NCBI GenBank assembly: GCA_009760855.2
Contig: WPIO01000016.1
Location: 1,755,001 to 1,819,000 of the forward strand
DNA length: 64,000 nucleotides
Direction: 5' to 3'
Origin: Cristatella mucedo
Lineage: Eukaryota > Bryozoa > Phylactolaemata > Cristatellidae
Below the pieces are notes generated by a model. The model was not told where the DNA came from. It did no database searches and saw only the letters and a program-made list of their open reading frames with translations. The position numbers and the translations under genes were made by a program. Positions 1 through 12,378 of this stretch are shown here, piece after piece; positions within the stretch are counted from its first letter, which is position 1; each line of letters begins with the position of its first letter.

Positions 1-480
1 TGACCTGTTTAAATGCAGACATTGAGGCGCAGCCAGGAACCGAGGAACAGCATTCTAGTGGGAAGGTTGTCATCGCAGGGATGGATTCCCTGATTTTGTC
101 TATTTTCTGCACAAAGAATCGAGAGAAGCGATCGGCTAGATCATCACAAGGATCATCAGGTAACGAGCTAACCTGGGAATGGTTGAGGAGATGGTTTATT
201 GTCGACATCAGCATTTTTGGATTGTGCATCTGTGATTCAACAATGTTTCTATAGAAGCTAGACTTAGCCTTTGCTAGGATCGATTGGTACGACCTACAGT
301 AGTCAACTGCTATCTTCGCTGTGACTATTTACGAGCTGTCCTCGGATATGGCACACAAAACAGGACCTGCTTAGCATAAGGTGCGATGTACAAAGCATTG
401 ACATAGACAAGTTTTTGACATCTGTTTGTGGTGCAGGTCTTCTTAATCTGCATTCAGACTCACCGGCAGCCTCGATACCC
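1..480 (-). mobile_element. LINE-A fragment, region upstream of the reverse transcriptase
   Basis: Read on the minus strand, this aligns with the LINE-A copy near 45,480-45,620: both share the GGGATGGA...CTCTCTGAT-type stretch, GAAGCGATCGG and the TTAAGGAGAT/TTGAGGAGAT stretch in the same order. It is the part of the element 5' of the reverse-transcriptase domain and holds no intact frame. It runs off the left edge, so its full extent is unknown. Confidence 0.7.
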
Positions 481-552
481 TCACTGATGCAGTGAATACA
501 TGTGCTCATGAATGCCAGTTTCCCTTCTTCCTTTCTTGTTCTTTCCTTTCTT

Positions 553-1500
553 GTCAGATTCTTGAAAAAATTGTTGCTAAGCAGCCGGTTGAACATATTG
601 AAAAGAATGAAATGTCAGAAACATTTCAATCGGGGCTCAAGAGGCAGCACTCCACTGAAACTGCTCTCCTCCGTGTTAACAATTACATTCTACGTGGCAA
701 AGATGACGAGAATGTCACTGCCCTAGCTCTGCTAGATCTGTCAGCTGCCTTCGATACCATTGATCATGATGTTCTACTTGAACGATTGAGAACAACGATC
801 GGTCTGGCCGACGAGGCACTGGCGTAGTTTAAATCGTACTTGTCTGATCGTGTTCAATCCGTGTCGTGTGAGGGTCAGGTCTTACACACGAGACCGGTCA
901 CCTGTGGAGTCCCTCAAGGGTCTGTACTCGGTCCCTTGCTGTTCTCCATTTATACTCAACCTCTGGGAAAAGTGATTAAGGCCCATGGAATAGGATATCA
1001 CTTTTATGCTGACGATACTCAGCTGTATTTGTCATTCAAACCATCGGCATCTGCTGCAGCCACTGAGAAACTGAATGCTTGCCTTGCCGACATTCGATCC
1101 TGGATGTCGGAAAACTTCTTGAAACTAAATGACGATAAAACCGAACTGCTACTCACAGGACACCCTAAGCCTGTGGCTGGATTAAAAAGCTTTGCTCTTC
1201 TAATAGGTTATGCTGTTGTGCGACCATCACCACATGCTCAAAATTTAGGTGTCGTTTTTGATAGCTGCCTAAATTGTAAAAGCTTCATTCAGAAGACTGC
1301 TTCTACAGCTAGCCATCACGCCTGATCCCTATCCAAGATTAGGCGCTTTATCAAGTGCATTATTATTATTATAGGAGCTGTCTTCCACAGTGACTTGCAA
1401 AATATTTACCTAGCTCCTTGGTTCTGTCTCAGCTTGATTATCGTAATTCCCTTTTGGCTGGGCTACCTATGAAAGCAACTAGGCCACTGCAGCTGACTAT
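553..1500 (+). mobile_element. LINE-B reverse-transcriptase region, inactivated
   Basis: This encodes part of a non-LTR retrotransposon reverse transcriptase of the CR1/L2/Jockey group. Visible landmarks are the STETALLRVNN start, LLDLSAAFDTIDHDVLLERL, the [13 protein letters not shown] block and the catalytic YADD inside [14 protein letters not shown], followed by [12 protein letters not shown]. One in-frame TAG at 825-827 interrupts the frame where related copies have Trp. The frame ends at 1323-1325. At 1341-1372 the sequence switches to a stretch identical to the LINE-A 3' tail, then returns to LINE-B coding similarity (SRLDYRNSLLAGLP) near 1420-1470. It is a dead copy. The 3' part of the same element continues at 1816 after a SINE insertion. 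Confidence 0.85.
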
Positions 1501-1531
1501 GAATATGGCTGCAAGGCTAGGCTTCTAGTCT

Positions 1532-1587
<56 letters not shown>

Positions 1588-1625
1588 AGACTAGAAGCCT
1601 AGCCTTGCAGCCATATTCATAGTCA
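1494..1625. repeat. Perfect 132-bp palindrome with an (AT)n centre
   Basis: Each base from 1494 to 1559 is complementary to its mirror base from 1625 back to 1560. The outer 38 bp of each arm are unique LINE-B sequence (GACTATGAATATGGCTGCAA on the left). The centre is alternating AT. Pairing fails at 1493/1626. It could fold into a long hairpin or cruciform. The right arm is an inverted second copy of the LINE-B flank. Confidence 0.95.
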
Positions 1626-1629
1626 AATG

Positions 1630-1632
<3 letters not shown>

Positions 1633-1683
<51 letters not shown>

Positions 1684-1813
1684 TTTGCATAGCGCCGCAA
1701 GAGAACTAAATTTCTATTCAGGCGCTTCAGGTATGCCTCAGGGTTCGAGCCCACGACCTCAGCCGGACCTTAGTCGGGGCGAGTACCTTAACCACTGGAC
1801 TAACCCAGCTCGA
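1633..1813 (-). mobile_element. tRNA-derived SINE, antisense, inside LINE-B
   Basis: Read on the minus strand it begins GAGCTGGGTTAGTCCAGTGG and contains a polymerase III A-box-like AGTGGTTAAGG and a B-box-like GGGCTCGAACCC, as in tRNA genes. Its 3' part carries the GCGCCTGAATAGAAATTTAG / TTCTCTTGCGGCGC hairpin shared with LINE-A, then ends in (TA)n at 1633-1680. LINE-B sequence lies on both sides, so the SINE jumped into an existing LINE-B copy. Confidence 0.85.
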
Positions 1814-1815
1814 CA

Positions 1816-2385
1816 GTCTTCAGAGGTTCTTCCCGGAGGCTTGAATACGCGTCTCCTTTGCTAAAAGAGCTACGGTGGATGCCGGTTGAGCAAAGGATAC
1901 AGAGCAAAGTTCTTACACTGACCCACAAGGCCAGCCACGGCTTGGCTCCTTCGTACCTAGCTGCACTGCTGCTCCAGTTTCAGCCTCTTCGTGCCCTCTG
2001 GTCCTGTGTGGACAATTAATTAGCTGTTCCGTTCCTCCGCTTACAGACCGTTGGCGACAGAAGCTTTAGCTCTGCAGGTCCTAGGCTGTGGAACTCGCTT
2101 CCACAATTCTTACGCAACGATAACTACACTCCAGCTGCCGACAATGGCTCATCCTTTTCAGCGGTCCTGAGCTGCTACTTCCATGTTACTCACTACCTCA
2201 ACTGCTCACCTGACTCTGCTATGCTTCCCACTTTCTCTTTGTTGCGTGAGACGAAGTCTGTTGGCTACCGAATGCGTCCCGAAAGCCGCTTAGGCTGAGA
2301 GTGCGCCATACAAAACTCTCCTACGTAACACCTACATAGTCTTTGTGGATTTGTGGAGTTACAGACAGAGATACATTACATTACG
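1816..2385 (+). mobile_element. LINE-B 3' portion (ORF C-terminus and 3' tail)
   Basis: Continues the element at 553-1500 after the SINE. Degenerate coding similarity (LQWMPVEQRIQSK / LTHKACHGLAPSYLAEL type) is followed by the LINE-B 3' UTR, with GCGTGAGACGAAGTCTGTTG and the terminal GAGATACATTACATTAC. The same 3' end occurs at 4,630-4,665, 20,880-20,907 and, inverted, at 27,190 and 61,941. Confidence 0.85.
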
Positions 2386-3880
2386 GAATTGCCTCATCCT
2401 GACAAAAAGAGAGCCTGACACCGAGAAGGCTGCGTTTTGCCGTGCCTCTCGTTAAAGCCCCGACTCTTCCGAAAGTTCGACACTTGGACATGGCGCAACA
2501 TTAGAGCCACAGCAGAACAGCCTCGACTGCACACTAGACCGGACCACGGCCGTGCCTCTGTGCACCAAGTGCCACTGTGCAGCAAGTGCCTCTGTGCAGC
2601 AAGTGCCTCTCTGCCGAAAGTGACGTTTCATTGAGTCGACCGTCAAATAACACGGTGCCTCTGACTACGTGCGCAGTCAGCATAAGGAGCGTTTCGAAGT
2701 GCCAGGCGCTAGGACCTAGACCAAGACAGGAGCAGCAGTCGAGCTACAGAAGTTCCACTTCAATTAAAAAAAAACCGAAAGGCTGCCCAGCCAGAGAGCG
2801 AACCGAGTCCTCGAGGCCGCACAAGGGGTCGGCCGGGTGGCTACATGTTAACGCAGCCTACCCTGCCGAGGCATTACCGATGCCTCGGGCGTGGCGATCA
2901 CAAGGAGCCACCGGCGACTTCGTAAAAACGGGGGGGGGGGGGGCACTGCAGCCATTGGCGAGCAATGGGCGGCCCTCGACCGGGGCGAAGAACGTCCCAG
3001 TACACAACGAATGTGGAGGCGACCTCAGGCATGGGCGCCATTTCTAGGCGCCCGTCGTTCAGGAATGCAGCTGCTTTAATTGAGGGTAAATGTAGAGAAA
3101 ATACTGAAGAGGGTTCAGGTCAAGCAATTGAATAATTGTGCAGAGTATCTTAGAAAAGACAAATATGTTTAGAAATGGGATTTGAAGTGTCTGCGGTTTG
3201 CTTGTAAAAGGAAGGCATTAACAAACTGATTAGGCAAATCTTGTCTGACTCGGAAGTAAACATCGAGATACATGCTTGCAGCTTGCTGAGGTACATGTCT
3301 GTGCCTTTTAAACAGCTTCATTTACAGTGCAGCTTTGTGCCTTAGAAATTATATAACTCAGCCAATACTTGACGGATCAACATGAAATGTCACATGCTAG
3401 TACACACGCACGCACGCACACACACAAATCAATGTGGTCGGGTTCGGTGAAGAACGTGTGCAGTGCAAGCGAATTCCTTCTCTGCCACTCCATGCCGTAT
3501 GGAAGCCACTTACCGCTCGCTGTTTGGGCTAATGTAGACAGTGAAGTTCTTTGGTAGGGAGGAGAACAATTCCAAGTTACCCATGTCGATCTGACGTATT
3601 TCCACAGGATCGCAAAGCTCGATGACCAGCCTGCAAAGCCGATCGCCAGGCTAAAAATAACGATGGATGGACCAACAGTGCAGCTGTGCATGGCTGTCAA
3701 AGCGTCCGAACGTCCCGGACTGTATCCCTCCAATGGCTGCATGCAGCCACACGGCAGCACTGGCAGCAACGCACTGGCATTGCACTGCAGTGGATTATTT
3801 CAGTGGGAAATTTTCGAGGACATAGGTCAGGGGCTACTGGCTATCAGGTGAGCTATTGAAATATTGACTACTACCATGGT
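2386..3880. other. No gene seen; contains a 17-bp tandem repeat and a G-run
   Basis: No coding signal is recognisable. At 2552-2619 there are four imperfect 17-bp units of the form GTGCCTCTGTGCAGCAA. A run of at least 12 G lies near 2930-2942. A short (CA)-rich stretch lies at 3405-3425. The rest looks unique. Confidence 0.6.
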
Positions 3881-3884
3881 TTTT

Positions 3885-4665
<781 letters not shown>

Positions 4666-4849
4666 TGCACTCTGGTCTTAGCCATGGAGGCCGGGAAGCG
4701 ATGCATTACATATGAGGAAAGCCGGAGATCTTTTCTGACTTACTTATATCTACCATCTACACACTGCCTCTGGCCAACGATGTCATTGTCGAGCACCATT
4801 TTGGCTTTCCTGTTCTGCAGATGAAAAGACTCGAAAGTTCTAAAAATGC

Positions 4850-5560
4850 TATGCTTTCTTTTATCCTCCTCGACCTTCTGGTACCCCCAGACATTCTTAA
4901 CTGCTTAGCAGCTTTCGATGCCGGTATTTGCACAGCTTTCTTAAACTGAATAACGGCAAGGCCAACCTAATGGTCATGAGAACCGTATGTCACTAAGACA
5001 TCGGAAAACCCTCGCCTCAAGGTGGCTCTGCCAGCATCTTTGCCTCTCTGCACGTTGCTTTGGTGTGCTGCTCCTAAGTGACGTTTTGCTAGATGATGAC
5101 CACTCTAGCTTTGCAGAAAAGACTGCCGAGCTTTAGCAATGCAATATCGCAAAGTTCTAACGTACTTCGATAAGGGTACAATATTATTCAAGTTAGTACA
5201 AGCTTGCATGACAGCCCATCTAGGCTTGTGTAGCTGCATCGTTGCAGGTCTTCCTGCTGACCATTGCAAGGAGAGGCTTACAGATATTGCAAGACTCTGT
5301 GGCTAACTGTACTCTTTCGTGAATCTAGCAAATCTACAAGATGGCTCATTGCTTCCAGAAAAATGACTTGTCAACATTTAAAACCAAGCTAAATGCTAAT
5401 CTTTCAGCACAGGCGCATGACTCCTCCTTACGTGCCTGTGGGTGCTGCAATTATGCACGCTCTCTAATGTCACTAATCTGTCTCAATGTTTCGTTTCCAG
5501 CCTGAGTCGTAGCATTTGAAATGCACTGATGTATAAAGTAAAAGATGAGCTGATCTGCCA
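4850..5560 (+). mobile_element. Old degenerate LINE-A copy
   Basis: Conceptual translation in shifting frames follows the LINE-A ORF in order: NGKANLMVM matches DDKTNLLVM of the 31-32 kb copy, then a KLVQACMTAHL block, then a CIVAGLPADHCKERL block. Stops and frameshifts are frequent, so this is a much older insertion than its neighbours. Confidence 0.6.
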
Positions 5561-5572
5561 GCCTCATTTATA

Positions 5573-6068
5573 AAATAATAACAATGATAAAACATTAATA
5601 CAGCACCCTCAGAGAGAACTTGATCTCTGTCTGGGCACTTTATATCTGCTGTAAAGGAAGCATAATCAAACGGTTAGGGGTAACATGCACAATATCGACA
5701 TGCACAGTGTATCAGCAGGTAAATGTGGTTAGTGCCAGCATGCACAGTGTCAGCGTGCATCAGCAGAAAAACAACAAATAACAAGGACAATACCAAATGC
5801 TGTCAAAAATAGGTGCAGTTTAAGCTTCCTTTTTTAAATATCAGCCAAGTCGGGGATGTCATGACGTCGGTCGGGAGTGAGCTATAGGCTTTAGGAGCAT
5901 GTGAACTAAAGGCACGATCTCCCAAGGACTTGAGGTTCATATGAGATATAGCTCAACGATCGGATTCAGAAAACAGGTGGCACGATGACTAGCCTGGTGC
6001 GGGAGTAGGTCTGATAAGTAGGCTGGAGCCGGAGGATGAAGAGACGTAAAACTTAGTGACAAAACCTT
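5573..6068 (-). mobile_element. LINE-A 3' fragment, antisense
   Basis: Starts with an imperfect (AAT)n and the inverted LINE-A 3' hairpin (AGCACCCTCAGAGAGAACTT), then 3' UTR and the C-terminal end of the ORF in reverse. It stops where the next antisense LINE-A copy begins, so two 5'-truncated copies lie head to tail. Confidence 0.8.
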
Positions 6069-6069
6069 G

Positions 6070-7330
6070 TTACAATAATAATAATAAAATAACAGTGCCC
6101 TCAAATAAGTGAATCTCTCCTACGCGCCTCGCAGATGCTGCAAATACAGCATTACCAAACGTTTGGCGGTAACATCCGCCAGCACAAGCATAGTATAGGC
6201 AGGTGCATACATAAGAAAGGGACTATCACAAAGACCCACCAAATACTGTAATAAAAAATGCATTTTACACTACTTTTTAATGTCGTCGCATAAGGGGACG
6301 TTGTGTCTTGTGTCGGCAGTGAGTTCCAGGCTTTGGGAGCATGGTAACTAAAGGCACGGTCTTCAACGGTTTTGAGGTTCGTACGAGGTATGGCTAAACG
6401 ATTTGAGTCAGAACAGAGGGTTGTGCGATTCTTCACCTGGTGGGGGACAAGTTCTGACAGGTAGGCTGGAGCCAGAGAATGAAGGGACCTAAAAGTGAAT
6501 GACAGAACCTTAAAGTCGATGCGCTGCTTGACTGAAAGCCAGTGCAGGTCGGTGTGATGAAAGAAGTGGTGCGATGTGGCAACTGCAACGCTCACAATAG
6601 ACAAGCTAGGCTGCAGAGTTTTGCACCAACTATGAGTGCCTGATTAAACAGGTCGGTAGACCAGCAAGTGGTGAGTTGCAGAAGTCGAGATGGGATGTTA
6701 CAAATGCATGGAAAATTTTGAATGTTCTATCCCTGTATAAGCAAGGCCGAATTGTAGCAATGTTAGATAGCTAAAAGTAGGCAGACTTTGATTTGATCGT
6801 CTTGAGAAACGTCAGTTTGGAACTGGACACCTAGATTTCGTACAGACGCAATCGGCAATATGCTGGCAGAGCCGACTTTGAGCTTTAGGTTTTCCAATAT
6901 CAGAGTCATACTTGGTTTGCCCATGGGTAGCAAGTTGGTTTTATCGTCATTTTACTTGAGAAAATTTGCTGCCATCTGCATGTGGATGCAAACATATCGA
7001 GCTGTCTGCTAGTGTCGTGTTGTAGCATTCTAACAATGATGACAGATCTGAAGAGAAATTGAGCAGCAGGGCAACGAAGACATTGTCGCGCAGAGAGCAT
7101 CGATGTCTCCGCGCGAGATGTCAGGGTTCTTGAGTATTAGTGATTCACATGTGACTTTAGATGCAAAGAAGGGCACACACTGCTGGCTGAATGAGATCTG
7201 CATGTGGTCAATTGAGCAGAACTTGGTAATAGTAGGTGACAATAGCATACAGTTGTAGGAGGAAATTCGGTCGAGTGTGTAACCATTGATGTGTGCAGGG
7301 CCATACACGTGAGCCACGAGAGAAAATCAG
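6070..7330 (-). mobile_element. LINE-A copy, antisense, longer and diverged
   Basis: Begins with (AAT)n and an inverted LINE-A tail. The minus strand then encodes LINE-A C-terminal sequence: the 150-residue frame at 6152-6604 contains HHTDLHWLSVKQRIDFKVL and FRSLHSLAPAYLSEL. Similarity continues through the TAGATTTCGTACAGACGCAA region to about 7,000-7,330. Stops break the frame. Confidence 0.75.
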
Positions 7331-7845
7331 TCCGTCAGTCAATGCATGAAATTCGGCACTATATAAGTAGAGGCAGTAGAGCCCTTAGTGGCTATCAGCT
7401 TTCAGTGGGCGATGAGATATTGCCTGCTGCCGGACTGGAACCAGTGATCTGGATTGTGAAGTTCGAGCACCTCGCACCTCACGATGGGGGGACACAGTCA
7501 TGATAATTATTATTGAATGCAACAGCATTAGTCGAAATAGGTTGCAGCAATGCACAAGCCCATGCTGACCATGATTGAAATGATATGCAAACCACCGTCC
7601 AAGCCACAAAGAACTTGTTAAACACCCTGAATAGCCTCTATGTTTGCTTGGCAACTCTTACTAGGTACCACATGCGATTATGTAAAGCAGCAGCACTAAA
7701 CCGGCGATCAAGATGGACTTAAAGTGACTAATGCCTGACACGCATGGGTGCTCAAAGGCAATGAGCTGCAATGAGATGAAGGCCGCCAGGCCGACGGCTT
7801 ATGATCTTACGAGCTTTGAGTGAGCTGGGCAAATGCAAATGCTAA
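7331..7845. other. No feature seen
   Basis: Unique-looking sequence downstream of the SUCO-like exon on the minus strand. I searched it for the next SUN-domain exon and found none. Confidence 0.5.
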
Positions 7846-8090
7846 TGTGCAGTGGCAGCAGCAGGAGATTAGCTGTAGCAGCAGCAGCAGTAGCCTTCAT
7901 TCGGTCAGGGCGACCCAGCAACAGCAGCAGTGGGGCAGCAGCAGTATAGCAGTGGATCAGCAGCAGCAGAGCGGCAGCAACAGCAGCAGCGATAAAGCAA
8001 CAGTGGCGGCGGAAGTAGCGGTAGGGCAGCAGCAGCAGCAGCGGTAGGGCAGCAGCATCGGCAGCAGCGATGGACGCACCAGCGGTGGAC
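7846..8090. repeat. CAG/GCA-rich trinucleotide repeat
   Basis: Imperfect CAG units are interrupted by GTGGGG, AGTAT and GGCGG. Open frames on both strands (poly Gln/Ser on plus, poly Ala/Leu/Cys on minus) follow from the repeat itself. It lies in the intron 3' of the SUN-domain exon on the minus strand. Confidence 0.8.
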
Positions 8091-8248
8091 GGCCACACGT
8101 CGGGGCACTCCTTCGGTCTGCCAAGGCGCCGAAGGCTACGTCTGCAGGCTGCTAACGACTTACAGACGGGTACACAAGGAGTGGTTCGGCACGCAGGCGC
8201 TGTCACTGGCTTATGCTAGTACAAACTAACTCGCTCGGTGCAGCCTAC

Positions 8249-8444
8249 CACTTTTTGGCGCTGCACGGGTTGATGAGATAGTCGTCCATGTTCTCGTTCA
8301 GCACTGAATTGGCATTGCTCGCTTCCGGATTCTTGGCCACGACCTTGGCGCCGCAGTCCTCTGAGGCATAGTTGCTCATCTTCGGTGCCTTGCCTTGAGC
8401 AGTGTCCTTCCGGGTTCGCTCCGACGGCTCGTAGAACTTGTCAA
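8249..8444 (-). CDS. SUCO/SLP1-like gene, exon with start of the SUN domain
   Basis: This exon encodes the beginning of a SUCO-type SUN (Sad1/UNC-84) domain: MSNYASEDCGAKVVAKNPEA, followed by the ENMDDYLINPC block. From what is known of the family, SUCO/SLP1 proteins are ER-membrane glycoproteins with a lumenal SUN domain, involved in protecting folding intermediates and, in vertebrates, in bone matrix secretion. The exon ends after AAGTG at 8249 with a weak donor GTAGGC (phase 2), so Trp is split across the junction. Two acceptors fit the upstream phase equally: GCTGACAG at 8445 (used here) or CTGCTCAG at 8475, the latter adding ten residues. The upstream exon is at 12,379. The next exon is not found in the window and should lie to the left. 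Recognition as SUCO-like is firm. Orthology is inferred. Confidence 0.85.
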
Positions 8445-8474
8445 CTGTCAGCGGATCGAAAAGGGGGGTCATCC

Positions 8475-9035
8475 CTGAGCAGATGCTGTTGGCTCACTGC
8501 AACCCTCCGCCCACCCGGCGCCCCTGTAGCTGCACGGGCACCTCGGTGGCAATGCAGCGCAACGAGGCATCCAGACTGACGGGCAGACGAGCCCCGCTTC
8601 AAGCTAATGCGGACTCAGTGAGATCCCTCGAGAGCTCGAACGATTCGCACGATTTTCGTGACCAGCCGATCCCTCCTCCTCCTCCTCCTATTTCCTCCTA
8701 CTCAGTGGTGGGACAACAACCCGAAAGAGATAGGTCGAAAGCCAAAGCACAGTCGCCAGGCCGCCACGGTTGCAAGCCGTGCAACTTTGTTTGCCCATAT
8801 TTTAAGGCGCTTGTGGCAGATATGAATGCACAACGATGTCAAAGTAACAGTCTCAAAAGAGTGACAATCTGGGCTCCTCAGTCAGATTCGCGGTGAAGGG
8901 GGCAAGCAACTCTGCTCCGCCAAAGAAGCCAGGCTACCATGGCTCGGCTTCAGGAAAAACGCAGAGCAACAGTAGTTGCTAGAACAGGAATCAGCGCAGC
9001 GGCTAGAATCAGAAGCAGAGCACATGCAGTGGTAC
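8475..9035. other. Intron sequence of the SUCO-like gene, no other feature
   Basis: Lies between the SUN exon and the PSFDEW exon on the minus strand. Contains a short CTCCTCCTCCTCC run near 8,670. Plus-strand open frames here carry no recognised motif. Confidence 0.5.
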
Positions 9036-9150
9036 GCACGCACATGCACACGCGCACACACGCGCACACACGCACGCACACACGCACGTACACACACACA
9101 CAGGCACGCACACGCACGCACAAGTACGCACAAACATACACGAACACACG
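9036..9150. repeat. (CA/GCAC)n-rich stretch
   Basis: Alternating CA units interrupted by GC (ACGCGCACACACGC type). It produces Thr/His/Arg-rich false frames on plus and Cys/Val-rich ones on minus. Confidence 0.85.
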
Positions 9151-9304
9151 TGATGCTAAATGAGCACAGGCAGACGATGGACTAATGGACTTAGCAAATG
9201 AACGTGGGAGCGGACCAATTGCCCGGCACATACAGCATTCCTAGAACATGACATCACATCGCTAGATGCAACCGCTAGAGGTAAAAGCCATAAGATATAA
9301 TGAT

Positions 9305-9535
9305 GCAAAGGCCGAGAGAGCCAAGAGAGAGACGTGCACAAGTGGGGGAAGCATAAGAGAGGGAGACAGACAAAGAGAGCAAGAGAGAGGAGGCAGGGGA
9401 GAGAGAGAGAGAGAGAGAAAGACAGAGACAAACGACATACTTAAAACAGAGACAGTAGACAGGACAAGAGAAGGACAGGAGAGAGAAAGAGAGGAAGGAG
9501 AGTGAGAGAACATTAGAAAGAGGACAGAGACACAG
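9305..9535. repeat. GA-rich purine tract
   Basis: Over 200 bp of nearly pure purine on the plus strand with GAGAGA and GACAGA units, purest at 9,398-9,420. Reading frames on both strands are artefacts of this composition. Confidence 0.8.
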
Positions 9536-10347
9536 AGATTGAGGTGGATTGCAGTGGATTGCAAGAAATATGTTGCTCTGGTCCAAAATCCGGGTAAAAG
9601 TGCCACAGTAGCAAGGAGAATTGGGGAGCTATGTGTCGCTCTCTCGATTATCGATCTAGAGACTTAACGAAGAGGCTGCTACAAGTCTCGACAACCCACC
9701 GACGCATACACAGTGGCAAATTTGCACAGCCGGCCCTTGGCGCCCATCAACAATTCGCAGCCGCCTGACTCGGAAATGCTGGCTGCAGCTGCAAAAGCAA
9801 AGGATGGTGACTCAAACTTTGGGCATCATTTTGGAGGTTGCAGGTCGCCGACTCAGACGGCTGGACAACAGGCACATGAAGAGAGTCGCTTACTTTATTT
9901 TATCTAAGATGATAGACCATGCAAATGCATAGGGCTGGCAAGCTTTTAAGTCATGCCAGCAAGCGATTAACAAGCATGCCAATCAGAGCGCAGAAGCCAG
10001 ATGGGGGAGTAAACGAGATCTAGCAGCGATACAGTTATGCTATGCACGCATTGCCATTGGAGCCGCAGAGTGGAACTTGCTCAGACAGTCTAGGCAGACT
10101 ATCAAAATCAACCATTTCCTCACAAAAGCCTGTCTCATACCGAATGGCCTTCACCAGCTAATCAGTGGATAAACTATAGGCCACAGATGGCAGATAGCAG
10201 ATGGCACAGCGGGGATACGCAGATCCGGTGTCTGCCAGAAGGCAAATGCTGGTCCGAGAAAACGAGCATTAATCAAATCAGCCGCCAAACCGTTTGTCCT
10301 AACGATACACTCAAGCTGTCGGACCAAGCTAGATAGCAATAGGCAAG

Positions 10348-10349
<2 letters not shown>

Positions 10350-10394
<45 letters not shown>

Positions 10395-10440
10395 GCACAC
10401 ACGCACGCGCTAACACACACACACTCACACGCACACACAG
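10350..10440. repeat. (CA)n microsatellite
   Basis: (CA)n with GC interruptions; purest at 10,356-10,390. It lies in the large intron of the SUCO-like gene. Confidence 0.9.
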
Positions 10441-11321
10441 ACACTGCCACAGCTAAAGATGCAGGCCAAGCGGCCTTTGCCTTCAGTTCAACGATCGAGA
10501 TCCTTGACTTCGAAATCGTGGGACTTGTGAAACATCGGCAGACGCTGCTCGACACACACGAGCGCCACTACATACATGAGCTTACTCGGTCGTATTCGTC
10601 TCGGCCCTGAACTACTCGTCCTGCGTGTGCATCTATGGTTCATGAGACTGGAGGTGCAGGGAGGTGCAGGGAGGTGCAGACCCGGCAAGGACGGACGAGA
10701 CCCGATGAAGACGAGCTCACAGCTCTGCTGCTTGACCGGCCATGATCGCCGAATGACCGACCGACAGAAGAAGGCCAGGAACAAACGACAAATAGCATGG
10801 GCTCGCTCAAGTGCAAGCCTTCTTATTCATTGCTTTGAAATGAACCTGCGACGTGGCTACCGCACAAAATTATCTATGCACTTGACCAAGAATAATTGTT
10901 TATGGACCAACCCTAGCCATTGAAAGCAGACAATGAGGCACTGAGGCAGCAGCCAGAGGAAGGTAATCGCAGAGAAACCGGCCGGTGAGCAGAAGCCGAT
11001 ATAGCATGAAAGTAGGACAAAGCTCCCAGCGCTTGCTCGTGAGTGGGGTGGGGGAGCACTCGATTGCAAATGCAGAAGAAAAATAGACTTCGTACCGGCG
11101 GAACAGTAAATAAGTCGCACGATCGATCGATCGATCGCAGGACGCAGAGGAGCTGGAAAGCCTGCCTCACAAGACAGAGCAATCAGAGTCGGCCTCTGAC
11201 CCGTCCCTCCCTCCCCCTACCCCTCCCTCCCTCCCCCTACCCACCCACCGTGACTGCTCTACAGGTGCAGCTGGTGGGACCAAGAAGCAAGGCAGCAGGA
11301 AAAACGACCGGCTAAACTTCC

Positions 11322-12179
11322 TTAATAATAATAATGATAATAATAATAATATTGCACTTGATAAAGTGCCCTCAGAGAACTTAATCTCTTTCTAGGCGCT
11401 TTACATTTGCTGCAAAGTGAAATTGCAATTGAATGGTAAGTAAAATCATGCTTGAAAAACAAACAAAATGAATAACATGGTTAGGGGTTACATGCACTGG
11501 GTCAGCATGCAAATGTGGTTAGTGCACAGTGTCAGCACGCATAAGCACATCAAGGACGAATCACAGGGACCCACGAAATGCTGTCCTAAATAGGTGTTTT
11601 TAAGTTCTTTTTAAATGTGGTCAAGTCAGGGGATGTTCTGGCGCAGGTCGGGAGGGAGTTCCAGGCTTTGGGAGCATACGAGCTAAATGCACGGTCTCCA
11701 AAGGATTTAAGGTTTGTATGAGGTATTGGTAGACTGTTGGATTCCGAAAAGCGGGTGGTACGATGCTTGGCCTGATGGGGTAGTATATCTGATAGATAGG
11801 CTGGAGCCATAGAATGAAGTGACCTAAAAGCGAGCGACAAAACCTTGAAGTCAATACGTTGCTTGACTGGTAACCAGTGCAGGTCGGCGAGAAGAGGAGT
11901 AATGTGGCAACTGCGACGCTCACGACAGACAAGCCTAGCTGCAGAGTTTTGCACCAGCTGCAATCGCCTGATCGCACATGCTGGTAGGCCAGTAAGCAGT
12001 GAGTTGCAGAAGTCGAGACGGGATGTCACGAATGCATGGACCAACTTGGACGTGGTATCTTTATCTAAACAAGCCCGAATTTTAGCAATATTATGATGCT
12101 GAAAATAGGCTGATTTGACTGTGGAGCTGATATGGTCGTCTAACGAGAGGTCGCTTTGGAACATGACACCTAGATTTCG
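11322..12179 (-). mobile_element. LINE-A copy, antisense, 5' truncated
   Basis: From the plus-strand left side: (AAT)n, inverted tail hairpin, 3' UTR, then reverse-strand coding sequence. The minus frame at 11,586-12,164 (192 residues) contains SRLDFCNSLLTGLPACAIRR, HITPLLADLHWLPVKQRIDF and FGDRAFSSYAPKAWNSLPT, the C-terminal part of the LINE-A ORF. It is about as intact as the 31-kb copy but 5' truncated. It ends at CTAGATTTCG, where other copies continue. It lies inside the intron of the SUCO-like gene, in the same orientation as the gene. Confidence 0.9.
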
Positions 12180-12378
12180 TCAGCTCTTTGACGTCAGCAG
12201 CCTCAGAGGGTGCCGTTCACACACAAGCACACACATCCGGGGGAGTTGTAGAGCATGTGCACCTGGGCCGTGACAGACACGCCGATGCTGCCACTCGGGC
12301 TAGCCGCCACTGTGCCTCGGCACTGCGGCGGAGGGCAGGAGGCAACCGCCTCGGTGCAGCTGCGGAGGTGCCGCTCAC

